Below, in pieces: positions 1 through 9,314 of a stretch of 64,000 bases of DNA (position 1 is the first letter of the stretch; every line of letters begins with the position of its first letter). This stretch comes from Clostridium sp. UBA4548 (lineage in GTDB: Bacteria > Bacillota > Clostridia > Clostridiales > Clostridiaceae). Where the stretch lies: the NCBI RefSeq assembly GCF_002387895.1, contig NZ_DGLI01000025.1, positions 125,041 through 189,040 of the forward strand, written 5' to 3'. The position numbers and the translations under genes were made by a program. The notes beneath the pieces were generated by a model. The model was not told the origin of the DNA, made no database searches, and saw only the letters and a list, made by a program, of their open reading frames with translations.

Positions 1-21
1 AAGGCTATTTGTTTTATATTG

Positions 22-1767
22 TTAAATTGTATTTAAATTAAGGTCTTTAGGTGTTACGTAAATAGTTTTATTTGTATAATAAATAACCATTCCAGGCTTT
101 GCCCCGGAAGCTTTACGAACATTTCTAATTTCTGTATAATCTACAGGAACATTGGAAGAATTTTTAGCTTTGCTATAAAAGGCAGCCAAGGTAGCTGCTT
201 CTAGCAAGGTCGATTCAGGAATATCTCCATTATTTTTAATTATAACGTGAGAACCAGGTATGTTCTTGGTGTGAAACCATATATCATTTTTATTTGCAAA
301 TTTTAAGGTTAAATAATCATTTTGGATATTATTTTTGCCTACATATATTTCAATACCATCAGAGGAAATGAAATGTAGTGGCTTTGAAGGCTTTGCTCTT
401 TTATCCTTTATAGATTTTTTAAAAGCCACATATCCAGTTTCCATAAGTTCATTCCTAATATCTTGTATTTCAGTATAATTGTCAGCATTTAAAATATGAG
501 ATAATACAGATTGAAGATATTGTTCCTCTTCTTCTGCTAATTTAATTTGAATATTAGCGTTTTCTTCAGATTTCTTTAACTTATTGTATTTCTTAAAATA
601 AGCCTGTGCATTTTCAGAAGGAGATTTGTTTTCCTTAAGAGGAATTTCAATATATTCTTCGGTATCACTATAATAATTTAAAAGAGTTGCACTTTTATCT
701 CCCTTTTTTATACTATAAATATTTGAAGTAATTAGCTCACCGTAAAGATTCAGCATTGGCATTTCTTCACATTCCTTTAAGGTTTGTTTAAGGATATTAA
801 TTTTTTTTGTTATCCTATCTAAGTTGTTAGTTACTATTTTCTGAAGATCTGCGCTTCTAGCATTTAGTCTATCTGACTTATCCTTTTCATGGTAATAATC
901 CTCTATGAGCTCACTAGGAAAATCAAATTCTTTATAGTTGAATCCTTTATCAATAAGATTAGTTAATTTTAAGCAATGAAAGTCTTTTAGAATTCCATCA
1001 TTGCTATAAGACCCCATATTAAAGGCATTTTCTTTAATACTGCTAAGACAATTATTAGTAAAACTAAAGAGTTCCTCTAAATTATCTTTAGAAACAGGGA
1101 TATTATTAACCTCAGCTCTATAACAAAGTTCTTTAGAAAGAGGTGTACTAATACCAGTTATGATTGTACTAAATAATTTGCTATCTAATGATGCCTCAGC
1201 ATACTTTTTATTAATTATCTCAATAAATTGGTCTTTTCTGAAAGAGAAAGCATTTAGTTTATCCGATTTGGGAGGATAAATATATTCCATTCCTGGGTAA
1301 AGAACTCTGTAACTATTTATATCAGCAGATAAATGCTTTATGCAATCCATAATTTGATTATCTCTTTTTCTAACCAGCGAAATATTACTGTGTCTCCCCA
1401 TTATCTCTATGATTAAACTATAAACACTATCAAAACCTAGATCATCAGTGCTTTCAAAATCCATAATCAAGATTCTATCACTTTCAACTTGTGTTACATT
1501 TACTAATGTAGCAGTATTTAAATATTTTCTTAAAACCATACAGAACATTGGTGGTTGCATAGGGTTTTCTTTAGAATCCTTTGTAAAGCTAACTCTAGCA
1601 TAATTAGAGCTTGCACTTATTAATAATTTCTTGTTTTTTCTGTTTACTTTAAAGCTTAAAATAATTTCATCTTTTTCAGGCTGATTAATTTTATCTACTC
1701 TGCAATTTAAAATTTCATCTTTAATTTCCTTAATTAAGCTATAAAGATATATTCCATCTAGTGCCAT
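22..1767 (-). CDS. rqcH: RqcH/NFACT family ribosome quality control protein
   Basis: Bacterial homologue of Rqc2/NEMF (older name: fibronectin-binding protein FbpA). The family binds obstructed 50S subunits with peptidyl-tRNA and adds C-terminal alanine tails that mark stalled peptides for degradation. Seen: an N-terminal NFACT-N domain beginning MALDGIYLYSL, the Asp97-Arg98 pair (in ESDRIL) that is essential for tailing in Bacillus RqcH, a charged helical coiled-coil middle (about 290-420) and a C-terminal NFACT-R domain (IWFHTKNIPGSH, about 500). About 581 aa, normal for the family. The start is ATG at 1767 rather than 1776, because AAGGATG lies 8 nt upstream of 1767 and overlaps the earlier ATG. 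Transcribed divergently from dapF. Confidence 0.95.
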   Translation of the reverse strand: MALDGIYLYSLIKEIKDEILNCRVDKINQPEKDEIILSFKVNRKNKKLLISASSNYARVSFTKDSKENPMQPPMFCMVLRKYLNTATLVNVTQVESDRILIMDFESTDDLGFDSVYSLIIEIMGRHSNISLVRKRDNQIMDCIKHLSADINSYRVLYPGMEYIYPPKSDKLNAFSFRKDQFIEIINKKYAEASLDSKLFSTIITGISTPLSKELCYRAEVNNIPVSKDNLEELFSFTNNCLSSIKENAFNMGSYSNDGILKDFHCLKLTNLIDKGFNYKEFDFPSELIEDYYHEKDKSDRLNARSADLQKIVTNNLDRITKKINILKQTLKECEEMPMLNLYGELITSNIYSIKKGDKSATLLNYYSDTEEYIEIPLKENKSPSENAQAYFKKYNKLKKSEENANIQIKLAEEEEQYLQSVLSHILNADNYTEIQDIRNELMETGYVAFKKSIKDKRAKPSKPLHFISSDGIEIYVGKNNIQNDYLTLKFANKNDIWFHTKNIPGSHVIIKNNGDIPESTLLEAATLAAFYSKAKNSSNVPVDYTEIRNVRKASGAKPGMVIYYTNKTIYVTPKDLNLNTI

Positions 1768-1922
1768 ATATATCATCCTTTCTAACAGGTAACTAACAGT
1801 AGTATATATAGTATAACATTATAGGTAAATATTGAGAATAGTATACCACCATAAATAATAATTTCTCATATACATATAATATGGTAATATTAGTGTATAA
1901 TATTAAGTTTTGAGGTGGTATC

Positions 1923-2747
1923 ATGAAGTCATTAAAATTTACAAAAATGCATGGAGCAGGTAATAATTTTATTGTTTTTGAAGATATGAATAATAAATTT
2001 GAAGATTTAAACACATTAGCTAAAGATTTATGTGATGGAGCCTTTGGGGTAGGTGGTGATGGGATACTAGTAGTTAAAAAAAGCAATACTGCAGACATAG
2101 ACATGGTGATAATTAATGCAGATGGTTCCTATGCTGCAATGTGTGGAAATGGTATAAGATGTTTTGCTAAGTATGTTTATGAAAAGGGCATTGTTTCAAA
2201 AGAGGTAATGAATATTGGGACTGGTGACGGCATTAAAATTGCAAGGTTAGCTGTAGAACAAGGAATAGTTAAAGAAGTAACTATAGATATGGGAATGCCT
2301 ACTTTTCAGCCAAAAGAAATTCCTGCCTTTGTAGAGGAACCTATAATCAATAAATCTATACGAATTAAAGAAAAGGATTATGTGATTAGTACAATGTTAA
2401 TGGGAGTACCTCATACTGTAATTATAGACAAATTAGATAATTACGAAGTAGAAGAAGGTAGATTAATAGAAAAATTAGATGTTTTTCCAAAGGGTACTAA
2501 TGTAAACTTTTGTGAAGTAATAAATAAAAATGAGATAAAAGTTAAAACTTGGGAAAGAGGAGCAGGAGCTACACTAGCTTGTGGAACTGGAGCTTGTGCT
2601 TCTGTGGTAGCTTGCAATAACCTTGGTTTAGTGGAGCGAAAGGTAAAAGTTTATATCCCAGGTGGAGTTTTAAATATTGAAGTAACGAATAATGGAATAA
2701 TGATGACAGGGCCTGCAGTGACAGTTTTTGAAGGAGAAACACTATAG
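1923..2747 (+). CDS. dapF: Diaminopimelate epimerase
   Basis: Converts LL-diaminopimelate to meso-diaminopimelate for lysine and peptidoglycan synthesis; cytoplasmic and cofactor independent. 274 aa, the usual length. The two catalytic cysteines are visible: Cys74 in AAMCGNGIRC and Cys220 in LACGTGACAS. The motif before the second cysteine reads ERGAGATLACGTG, where many bacteria have GxGET; I believe the A is common in clostridia but could not check. GAGGTGG precedes the ATG. Single gene, followed by a weak hairpin terminator before the pilus operon. Confidence 0.97.
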   Translation: MKSLKFTKMHGAGNNFIVFEDMNNKFEDLNTLAKDLCDGAFGVGGDGILVVKKSNTADIDMVIINADGSYAAMCGNGIRCFAKYVYEKGIVSKEVMNIGTGDGIKIARLAVEQGIVKEVTIDMGMPTFQPKEIPAFVEEPIINKSIRIKEKDYVISTMLMGVPHTVIIDKLDNYEVEEGRLIEKLDVFPKGTNVNFCEVINKNEIKVKTWERGAGATLACGTGACASVVACNNLGLVERKVKVYIPGGVLNIEVTNNGIMMTGPAVTVFEGETL

Positions 2748-3106
2748 TAAATATATAAATGTAAACATAAATTTAGTAAATTTACTATTCAAGAATTTAA
2801 AGTCGCTTAAATTAAAAGTAAATATAAATTTAGTTGAAGGAAGGGATTGTAAAGTTTGCAGTCTCTTTTTGTTACCCATAAAAATCAAATCATTGGTATT
2901 CATCTGAAATCTAGATGTCAGGCTTCTTAGAGAAATTACAATGAATTTAAGTAACTCACATTAATTACAAAATAACATTAAACAGTTAATAATTTATTTA
3001 CAAACTTTAGGTTTATTATAAAAATATAAGGACAAACTTTAAAACAGTTAAATATATTATTCTAATAAATGTTAATTATGTTTAAAAAGGGCTTTTTAGA
3101 AGGGAA
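2748..3106. other. Intergenic region between dapF and the pilus operon
   Basis: About 360 bases with no ORF that looks coding. It holds one hairpin terminator near its start (2842-2870); the rest is very AT-rich and probably contains the promoter of the pil operon, although no convincing -35/-10 pair stands out. Confidence 0.6.
2842..2870 (+). terminator. Rho-independent terminator after dapF
   Basis: AGGGATTGTAAA pairs with TTTGCAGTCTCT, including G-T wobbles, and runs into TTTTTG. It lies about 95 nt after the dapF stop. Confidence 0.6.
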
Positions 3107-4660
3107 ATGGAGAGGGAGTTGGAAGATATAAACTTTTATTTAGATTTAGATAATGAAAAAATTAATGAAGAAGCAATAAAGTGTTTAACTAAGGAATGTT
3201 GTGAGAAGTATATAATATTTCCTTACAAGATTCAGGAAAACATTTTATTCTTAGCTACAACAAGGCCACTGGACAAAAGTGAGGTTAATAAGTTGAGATT
3301 CAAGGTAAAAAAAGAGATAAATTATTTTATAGCTGATAAATCACAAATTATTAATTTTATAAACTATTATTACGAAAAGGATTATACAAATAAAGTCTTG
3401 CAGGAGCTTAAATGCGAAAAAATTTCAAGTAAAAATAGTAGTGAAGAGGAAAAAGATAAAACAAAGCTATTAAGTGGACCTGTTATAAACCTTGTGGATT
3501 CTATTATTTTTAATGGTGTAGCTAAGGGTGCAAGTGATATACATATAGAACCATTTAAAAATAATGTTTTTGTAAGGTTTAGAGTTGATGGAGAATTAGA
3601 AGAGTTTAATGTGTATCCAAAATCTATATACGATGCTGTAACTACAAGAATTAAAATTATTTCACGGATGAATATTACGATAAAATACTCACCACAAGAT
3701 GGAAAATTTTCTAAAGTAATTAATGAAAATGAATATGACTTTAGGGTATCTTCCCTTCCAACTATAAATGGAGAAAAGTTTGTTATAAGAGTTTTGCATA
3801 GAAATGATACAGCTCTAACCCTCAGTAATTTAGGGTTTACACTAAAAGGCTGCAATATATTAGAGGGGTTATTAAAAAATAGACAAGGGCTTATTTTAAT
3901 TACTGGACCAACAGGCAGTGGTAAAACTACCACACTATACTCAATGCTAAAAGAAATTAATACTGTTAATAGAAACTTAGTTACTGTTGAAGAACCAGTG
4001 GAATATCATTTAGAAGGTATAAATCAAGTTCAGGTAAATAATCTAAGTGGATTAACTTTTGCAAATACATTAAGGACAATTTTAAGACAAGATCCTGATG
4101 TAATTATGGTTGGTGAGATAATTGATGAGGCAACTGCTGAAACAGCAATTCGCGCCGCTCTAACAGGACACTTAGTACTAACAACACTTCATACAAATGA
4201 TGCAGCAAGCACCATAAACAGGTTAGTTGATATGAGTATACCAACATATCTTATCAGCGACTCGATATTAGCAGTGATTGCACAACGCTTAGCAAGAAGA
4301 ATATGTAATTATTGCAAAGAAAGTTATAAACCCAATAGTAGTGAAAGGCTAATTTTAAATTTAAATGAGAAACAACAGCTTCATAGGGGGGCAGGGTGCG
4401 TAAAATGCAATGGAACAGGATATAAAGGAAGAATAGTGGCCTATGAAATTATGTTAATTAATGAAAATCATAGAAGAATTATTTGTGGTAGTCACAGTAG
4501 TGAAGACTTACGAAAATACTCTATTAATAATGGAATGATACCTCTAAGAGATTACTTTAGACAGTTAGTTACCAATGGAGATACAACAGTTGAAGAATAC
4601 TTAGGTAATCTCCAAGAATTTAACCTCAAGCAGTTTTTGGAGGCAAACTATGCAGTATAA
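3107..4660 (+). CDS. pilB: Type IV pilus / type II secretion assembly ATPase PilB/GspE-like
   Basis: Hexameric cytoplasmic ATPase that powers pilus or pseudopilus extension. Seen in 517 aa: an N-terminal MshEN-like region (1-130), the N2 motif HIEPFKNNVFVRFRVDGEL (about 147-165), Walker A GPTGSGKTTT (about 266), an Asp box, Walker B DPDVIMVGEI, a His box (LTTLHTNDA), and a zinc tetracysteine set in CNYC and CVKCNGTG that marks PilB/GspE rather than PilT. The ATG has GAAGGG only about 2-5 nt upstream, a rather short spacing. First gene of the operon; it overlaps pilC by 11 bp. Confidence 0.93.
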   Translation: MERELEDINFYLDLDNEKINEEAIKCLTKECCEKYIIFPYKIQENILFLATTRPLDKSEVNKLRFKVKKEINYFIADKSQIINFINYYYEKDYTNKVLQELKCEKISSKNSSEEEKDKTKLLSGPVINLVDSIIFNGVAKGASDIHIEPFKNNVFVRFRVDGELEEFNVYPKSIYDAVTTRIKIISRMNITIKYSPQDGKFSKVINENEYDFRVSSLPTINGEKFVIRVLHRNDTALTLSNLGFTLKGCNILEGLLKNRQGLILITGPTGSGKTTTLYSMLKEINTVNRNLVTVEEPVEYHLEGINQVQVNNLSGLTFANTLRTILRQDPDVIMVGEIIDEATAETAIRAALTGHLVLTTLHTNDAASTINRLVDMSIPTYLISDSILAVIAQRLARRICNYCKESYKPNSSERLILNLNEKQQLHRGAGCVKCNGTGYKGRIVAYEIMLINENHRRIICGSHSSEDLRKYSINNGMIPLRDYFRQLVTNGDTTVEEYLGNLQEFNLKQFLEANYAV

Positions 4661-5843
4661 ATATGTGGCTACAAATATAGAGGGTAACTATGTTAGAGGG
4701 AATAAAAATGCCAAAAATCCTGAAGAACTAATTAAATTATTAAAAGGGGAAAAGCTATTTTGTATAAGTTATAGGAAAACTATGGAACTTGACCTCATGA
4801 GCTTCACTAAAGGAACTTCTCACAAGGATATAGCCTTATTTTGCAAATATATGAGCACTTCTTTAAAAGGTGGCATGAATATTTGTGACATATTAAATTT
4901 AATATGTTATCAATTCAAGAACAAAAGATTATCTAAAGGTCTAAATAATATTAAAGAAAACATTCAAATAGGAAATACTTTTTCAGAGACCTTAGAGAAA
5001 TTTCCCAGGGTATTTCCTCCATTCTTCAGAGAGATGGTTTATATAGGAGAAGAAAGTGGAAATTTACAAGAAATTTTTTATAACATGGAGAATTACTATA
5101 GTTCAAATTATAAAAGAACTAAAAAACTAATTAGCTCCTTAATTTATCCAGCATTTACATTTTTTTTAACTATAGTTATTACCTTCTTTATGATTACCCA
5201 AATCTTGCCTAAATTTATGATACATATTATTAATCTTAAAGGAGAACTTCCTGCTATCACAAGATTTTATTTAAGTATAGGAGACTTTTTAAATAAGTAT
5301 GGAATGATATTTATATTAGTAGTAATTTTAGCTTTTATTGGAGCTTATTATGCACTGAAAAAATTATACATAAAGGATTTTTCCTTCATACTTGTGAAAT
5401 TTCCATTCATCAGTTCTATATACAAAAAAGTATTTTATGCTAGGTTTAGTTATTCTATGTACATGCTACTTAGAAGTGGCATAGATGTTATATTAGCTTT
5501 AAATATGATTATAAAATGTGAGAGAAAACAATTTTTCAGCGAAAGGATAAAGAAAGCTTCAAAAGCCATTGAAGAAGGAAAATCCATTTATGAAGCGTTT
5601 AATTCTACAGGTATTTTCCCTAAGTTTTTTATTTCAATGGTTCATATAGGTGAAGAAAATGGTACTTTAGATAATATGTTAAATACAGCAAATGAGATTT
5701 TTGAACAGGACTTAAGTGGAGCTCTAGAAAGATTATCTGTACTTATTGAACCAATACTGATCTTAATCCTTGGAGGAATTGTAGGTACTATTGTACTTGC
5801 TATAATGATACCCATGATTAAGTTATCTACAGGGGGAATTTAA
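4650..5843 (+). CDS. pilC: Type IV pilus inner-membrane platform protein PilC/GspF-like
   Basis: Polytopic membrane platform that couples the PilB ATPase to pilin insertion. 397 aa, with the duplicated T2SSF domain typical of the family (about 55-180 and 255-385): each half has a conserved helical segment (FPPFFREMVYIGEESGNL and FPKFFISMVHIGEENGTL) followed by hydrophobic membrane segments (about 165-190, 212-235, 365-390). The start overlaps the pilB end, with TTGGAGG 8 nt upstream. Expected partner of the upstream ATPase and of the pseudopilins that follow. Confidence 0.93.
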   Translation: MQYKYVATNIEGNYVRGNKNAKNPEELIKLLKGEKLFCISYRKTMELDLMSFTKGTSHKDIALFCKYMSTSLKGGMNICDILNLICYQFKNKRLSKGLNNIKENIQIGNTFSETLEKFPRVFPPFFREMVYIGEESGNLQEIFYNMENYYSSNYKRTKKLISSLIYPAFTFFLTIVITFFMITQILPKFMIHIINLKGELPAITRFYLSIGDFLNKYGMIFILVVILAFIGAYYALKKLYIKDFSFILVKFPFISSIYKKVFYARFSYSMYMLLRSGIDVILALNMIIKCERKQFFSERIKKASKAIEEGKSIYEAFNSTGIFPKFFISMVHIGEENGTLDNMLNTANEIFEQDLSGALERLSVLIEPILILILGGIVGTIVLAIMIPMIKLSTGGI

Positions 5844-5845
5844 GA

Positions 5846-6283
5846 GTGAAAAAAGGATTTACGCTAATTGAGCTTATAATAACAATTTCATTAATTTCTA
5901 TTATAGTAACAGCTTCCTTAATATCATTGAAAGGATTTAAGGAATTTAAGGATAATTGTGAAATGGACTATACAGTAAACTATATAATAGAGTTTATTAA
6001 TAGTGCAAAATGTTTTTCAAGGAGTAAGGGTACCTCGTCAATTATTGTAATAAATGAAGAAGAAAGTGACATACAACTATATTTCAATAGAAGAATGCTT
6101 AAAAATTTTAAATTACCCAATAATATAAAAATTAACAGCAATAACGATGACATAGAAATAAGTAGTTTAGGAAAAATTCGTAGTGGTGAGGCGTGTACTA
6201 TTACCTTAACAAATAGAAGAACAAATGATGATGCACAAATAACTTTAAAGGTAGGAACAGGATATGTCAGTGAAAAAAAGTAA
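5846..6283 (+). CDS. Type IV pseudopilin 1 (prepilin-type N-terminus)
   Basis: Small secreted filament subunit, 145 aa. It begins MKKGFTLIELIITIS: a short basic leader, the prepilin peptidase site G|FTLIE with Glu at +5, then a long hydrophobic helix (about 5-25). The start is GTG at 5846, with AGGGGG 9 nt upstream and only 2 nt after the pilC stop. Probably a major or minor pseudopilin of the system encoded here; the C-terminal part is divergent and allows no finer assignment. The prepilin peptidase that should process it is not in the window. Confidence 0.85.
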   Translation: MKKGFTLIELIITISLISIIVTASLISLKGFKEFKDNCEMDYTVNYIIEFINSAKCFSRSKGTSSIIVINEEESDIQLYFNRRMLKNFKLPNNIKINSNNDDIEISSLGKIRSGEACTITLTNRRTNDDAQITLKVGTGYVSEKK

Positions 6284-6701
6284 GGGTTTTACACTAATAG
6301 AAGTTATAGTGAGCATAAGTATCATTGCTATAGTTTTAATTACTATAATATCTTCTGAAATGTTGACTTTAAAACTAAAAAATCAACAAGAAGTTAAGGA
6401 TAAAGGCATAATGATTTTAGAAGCTACTAATAAAATAGTGACAAATAATTTATCTTATGGGGAAGTTTTAAATAATTTTGGCAATAATGTAAGATATATT
6501 ACAAGTTCAAATACCAATATTGACCTAATTAAAAAAAGTAATATTATAAGTCTTTGCACCACAAGTTCAGAACTATCATACCCTTATATGAAAATAAGTG
6601 GAGAAAAGGATAAGGATTTTGATGTAATAAAAGTGGTATTGAACTATGTAATTAATAAAAATGAGGATCTAACCTATGTATTTTATAAAGGGAAATATTA
6701 A
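6264..6701 (+). CDS. Type IV pseudopilin 2
   Basis: 145 aa with leader MSVKKSKG followed by FTLIEVIVSISIIAIV, a classical prepilin cleavage site and N-terminal transmembrane helix. Overlaps the previous gene by 20 bp; a GTG two codons downstream (6270) is an alternative start giving MKKSKGFTLIE. GspI/PilV-like by position and size only. The overlapping arrangement indicates translational coupling within the pilus operon. Confidence 0.82.
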   Translation: MSVKKSKGFTLIEVIVSISIIAIVLITIISSEMLTLKLKNQQEVKDKGIMILEATNKIVTNNLSYGEVLNNFGNNVRYITSSNTNIDLIKKSNIISLCTTSSELSYPYMKISGEKDKDFDVIKVVLNYVINKNEDLTYVFYKGKY

Positions 6702-7173
6702 AAAGAATCAGGGCTTTACTCTTATTGAGGTTATAATTTCAATATGTCTTATAACACTAGTGTTTTCACTTCTATTACCAACTTTTTCTGTTCATAGTAA
6801 CACCTATAATTATCTTTCAAATTACGTTAAAAGTGATATTGCAATAAAAGAAGCTCTGGGATTTATACAGCAGGAAATCCTAGAAAATAGCGAAGAAATA
6901 GAAATTAAAGATAATGAAGTACATATTAAAAAAGGACTTAGTGCTAGTGAAACTAACCACAAGCTATATTTTAAAACTGTTAGAAAAGTTGTTTTTCAAG
7001 GCTCGGTTATATATGTGTATTTTAAGAATCAAAGCAATGATTTTAGCTTTACACCCCAACCACTATTGTATGAGGTAGAAACTTTCAATGTGGAAGAAAA
7101 CTTCGGTGTAATTTTTATAAAAATAAAGACTAAGGATGGAAATACTGGTGAAAAAGTTTTTAGTAGAAGTTAA
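6676..7173 (+). CDS. Type IV pseudopilin 3
   Basis: 165 aa with leader MYFIKGNIKKNQG and FTLIEVIISICLITLVFSLLLP, i.e. a prepilin cleavage site plus membrane helix. Overlaps the preceding gene by 26 bp. GspJ/PilW-like by order in the operon; the sequence after the helix is too divergent to be sure. Three pseudopilins in a row suggests a tip complex or minor pilin set rather than one major pilin. Confidence 0.82.
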   Translation: MYFIKGNIKKNQGFTLIEVIISICLITLVFSLLLPTFSVHSNTYNYLSNYVKSDIAIKEALGFIQQEILENSEEIEIKDNEVHIKKGLSASETNHKLYFKTVRKVVFQGSVIYVYFKNQSNDFSFTPQPLLYEVETFNVEENFGVIFIKIKTKDGNTGEKVFSRS

Positions 7174-7624
7174 CAAGAAAAAGATGAAGCATAAAGGCAG
7201 TGTGTTGGTGCTAACATTAATTATTACAAATATAATATTAATGTTCTGCTTATATATAATTGTGAGAGTAGAGAATTTAGTGGTATACAGTGAAAATTTG
7301 GCTAGTTATGTGTTGAAAGAAGATAAGAATTTGAAACAAAGAGAGTATGTTTTAACACAACTTAACAACTTGGTCATGACAAATATAGAGGGAATCACAA
7401 GGCAGAGTAATACTATCATAGGTATAGATGAATTCTTCAAGGTATATAACAATAATGCCATAGTAACTTATGAAAATTGTATTGCTAAATATAACAGTGC
7501 TAAAAAGGAATTCTTAATAGAGACTTTAATTCAAGATGGCTCATCTGTACAAAGTGTGCTTACAGAGAAATTCTATATAGATATTAGTGAGGGAAAACTT
7601 AAATACAACTTTTTAAAATTATAA
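7136..7624 (+). CDS. PilX/GspK-like small membrane protein of the pilus operon
   Basis: 162 aa with a basic N-terminus and one hydrophobic segment (KGSVLVLTLIITNIILMFCLYIIV, about 20-43). It has no GFTLIE-type site, but the helix resembles the PilX/GspK class, in which the leader is less canonical. Overlaps pseudopilin 3 by 38 bp. The start is uncertain: ATG 7136, GTG 7148 (AAGGATGG upstream) and ATG 7184 are all in frame. Function is inferred mainly from its place between pseudopilins and the PilM-like gene. Confidence 0.6.
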   Translation: MEILVKKFLVEVNKKKMKHKGSVLVLTLIITNIILMFCLYIIVRVENLVVYSENLASYVLKEDKNLKQREYVLTQLNNLVMTNIEGITRQSNTIIGIDEFFKVYNNNAIVTYENCIAKYNSAKKEFLIETLIQDGSSVQSVLTEKFYIDISEGKLKYNFLKL

Positions 7625-7643
7625 AAAGGAAGGAGAGATTAAT

Positions 7644-8381
7644 ATTAGTTCAAATTATTTGCTACAAATAAGTAACGATGCAGTTAGAGCTGTGCCTTTT
7701 AGGAAAAATCCTATAATAAGGAATGCAAAACTTTTTAATGAAGCTTTTGTAGATAGAGATTTTTTTATAAGGGTAAAAAACAGAAAACTTACAATAGTTA
7801 TTGAAGGAGAAGAAATATATATTGAACCTATTACTATTCCGAAGGTAAGAAATTTTCGCATTTATGACTTAGTAAAGAATGAACTAGTCTATAAATTTGA
7901 CAATATTGATAATATTATATTTCACTATAAGGTTATTGGAGAAAGCGATAAATGTATTAATGTTATAGTATATTGTGCTAATATAGAAAATTATCATATG
8001 CTAAAAAAGGAAAGCTATAAGGGTGGTACTTTTACAAAAATTAATTTATTGCAAAATTATCTTCTTAATTATCTTTCTAAAATGATTAATGAAAAAGACT
8101 ATTATATTGCCTTTAAATACAACAGGTATATTTATTTTTTATTAGTAAGCAAAAACAATTTAATTGCAAATAGGGTTATGAAATTTGATAAAACTTTGAG
8201 CACCTACACAGAGGATTTTAAAGATTTTTTAGAGGAGTACAAAGAAGAATATAGTTATATAAATAAAATTTACACCCTAGAAATAGGTTTATCAAATATA
8301 GAGTTAGATAATTTTATTGTTACAAAACTAAAGGCAGTAAATAATAGAGAGTTTTTAAATTATATAATTTTAAAGGGGTAA
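7644..8381 (+). CDS. pilM: PilM/GspL-like cytoplasmic assembly protein (probable ATT start)
   Basis: About 245 aa. The N-terminus (NYLLQISNDAVRAVPF) fits the first beta hairpin of the actin-like fold of PilM, which links the PilN/PilO inner-membrane proteins to the ATPase; similarity is weak and the call rests largely on position before two single-pass membrane proteins. Start: a strong AAGGAGAG at 7630-7637 has no ATG, GTG or TTG at correct distance. ATT at 7644 lies 7-8 nt downstream and extends the reading frame; the first canonical codon, TTG 7659, has no ribosome binding site and would cut into the first strand. Confidence 0.55.
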   Translation: MSSNYLLQISNDAVRAVPFRKNPIIRNAKLFNEAFVDRDFFIRVKNRKLTIVIEGEEIYIEPITIPKVRNFRIYDLVKNELVYKFDNIDNIIFHYKVIGESDKCINVIVYCANIENYHMLKKESYKGGTFTKINLLQNYLLNYLSKMINEKDYYIAFKYNRYIYFLLVSKNNLIANRVMKFDKTLSTYTEDFKDFLEEYKEEYSYINKIYTLEIGLSNIELDNFIVTKLKAVNNREFLNYIILKG

Positions 8382-8384
8382 AAC

Positions 8385-8846
8385 ATGCGTAAAGATTATA
8401 TTCCGAATTGGTATATAGAAAAAATTGAAAAAAAAGAAATAAAATATTATAAGTCTTTAACCTTTTCACTTATTTTTATAGTTTTAATTATGGCTGGTTA
8501 CGCTATGAAAAATATTAGTACATATAATAGTTTGATGTTTGAAAGTAGTAATAAGTTAAATACAAAAAAGGATATTGCTCAAGATGCTGTAGAAAAAAAT
8601 ATAGATATTAACACATTGAAGTATCTTCAAGAGAATATTATTAATAATTCAATAAATCTTGATAAAATAACTATTGATAAGAATACTATTTCAATGATAA
8701 TTGATGTGAAGGATATGAATGACTATTTAGTTAATATAAAACATTTGGAAGCTAACAGTGACATAATCTATGTATCAAATATAATGGAAAAAGAAAAGCA
8801 AAAGTTTTTTGAAGTAAAGGTGAATATTAGAAATGAAAAATATTAA
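8385..8846 (+). CDS. pilN: PilN-like single-pass membrane protein
   Basis: 153 aa: a short basic cytoplasmic N-terminus, one transmembrane helix (about 26-43, SLTFSLIFIVLIMAGYAM), then a periplasmic-side helical/ferredoxin-like region. This topology, the size and the position after a PilM-like gene match PilN/GspL-C. AAAGGGG precedes the ATG by 6 nt. Inferred to form the inner-membrane alignment complex with its neighbours. Low-complexity Asn/Ile/Lys-rich sequence limits direct recognition. Confidence 0.55.
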   Translation: MRKDYIPNWYIEKIEKKEIKYYKSLTFSLIFIVLIMAGYAMKNISTYNSLMFESSNKLNTKKDIAQDAVEKNIDINTLKYLQENIINNSINLDKITIDKNTISMIIDVKDMNDYLVNIKHLEANSDIIYVSNIMEKEKQKFFEVKVNIRNEKY

Positions 8847-9225
8847 GTATAAAGTAGTAATAATCCTATTAAGTTTTTTATGTATAGCTACCTGTATAAC
8901 TAATAATAGTTATGAAAGAAAAATTCGTAACTATTATTTACAAGTTAATAATGTTACTGTAGATGCAAAACCTAAAAAAAGGTATACTTTGTACGATGCA
9001 TTAAATATACTTAATAAATATGATTCTTTAGAAATTCAGAAAATAAACTTAGAGGGAAACAATGAATGTGATATACAAATTAAGTATTGTGGGGACTTTA
9101 AAACTTCTTTAGATACTATAGAAGAAATATGCAATATTGAGGAAGTTAGTAAAATAGAAAATATAACAATAAACACGAAGGATAATACTGCTATTTTTAA
9201 TGTGAAATTTTTACTAATGAAGTAA
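8833..9225 (+). CDS. PilO-like single-pass membrane protein
   Basis: 130 aa: an N-terminal hydrophobic segment (VVIILLSFLCIATCI, about 8-22), then a soluble domain with short alternating strands. Overlaps the PilN-like gene by 14 bp, implying coupled translation. PilO-like by topology and operon position only. Last gene of the pilus operon; 70-90 bp of non-coding sequence separate it from aroK. Confidence 0.45.
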   Translation: MKNIKYKVVIILLSFLCIATCITNNSYERKIRNYYLQVNNVTVDAKPKKRYTLYDALNILNKYDSLEIQKINLEGNNECDIQIKYCGDFKTSLDTIEEICNIEEVSKIENITINTKDNTAIFNVKFLLMK

Positions 9226-9314
9226 TAGTTAAAAAAATTATAGTTTCTTGAATAGTTTCCTAGTATTGAGTAGAATATATTTAGGAAACTATACAAATGT
9301 ACATAGGAGATAAG

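Noticed and set aside
3382..3933. Minus-strand frame of 183 codons opposite pilB
   Set aside because: Antisense to the conserved ATPase domain; composition is that of a shadow frame.
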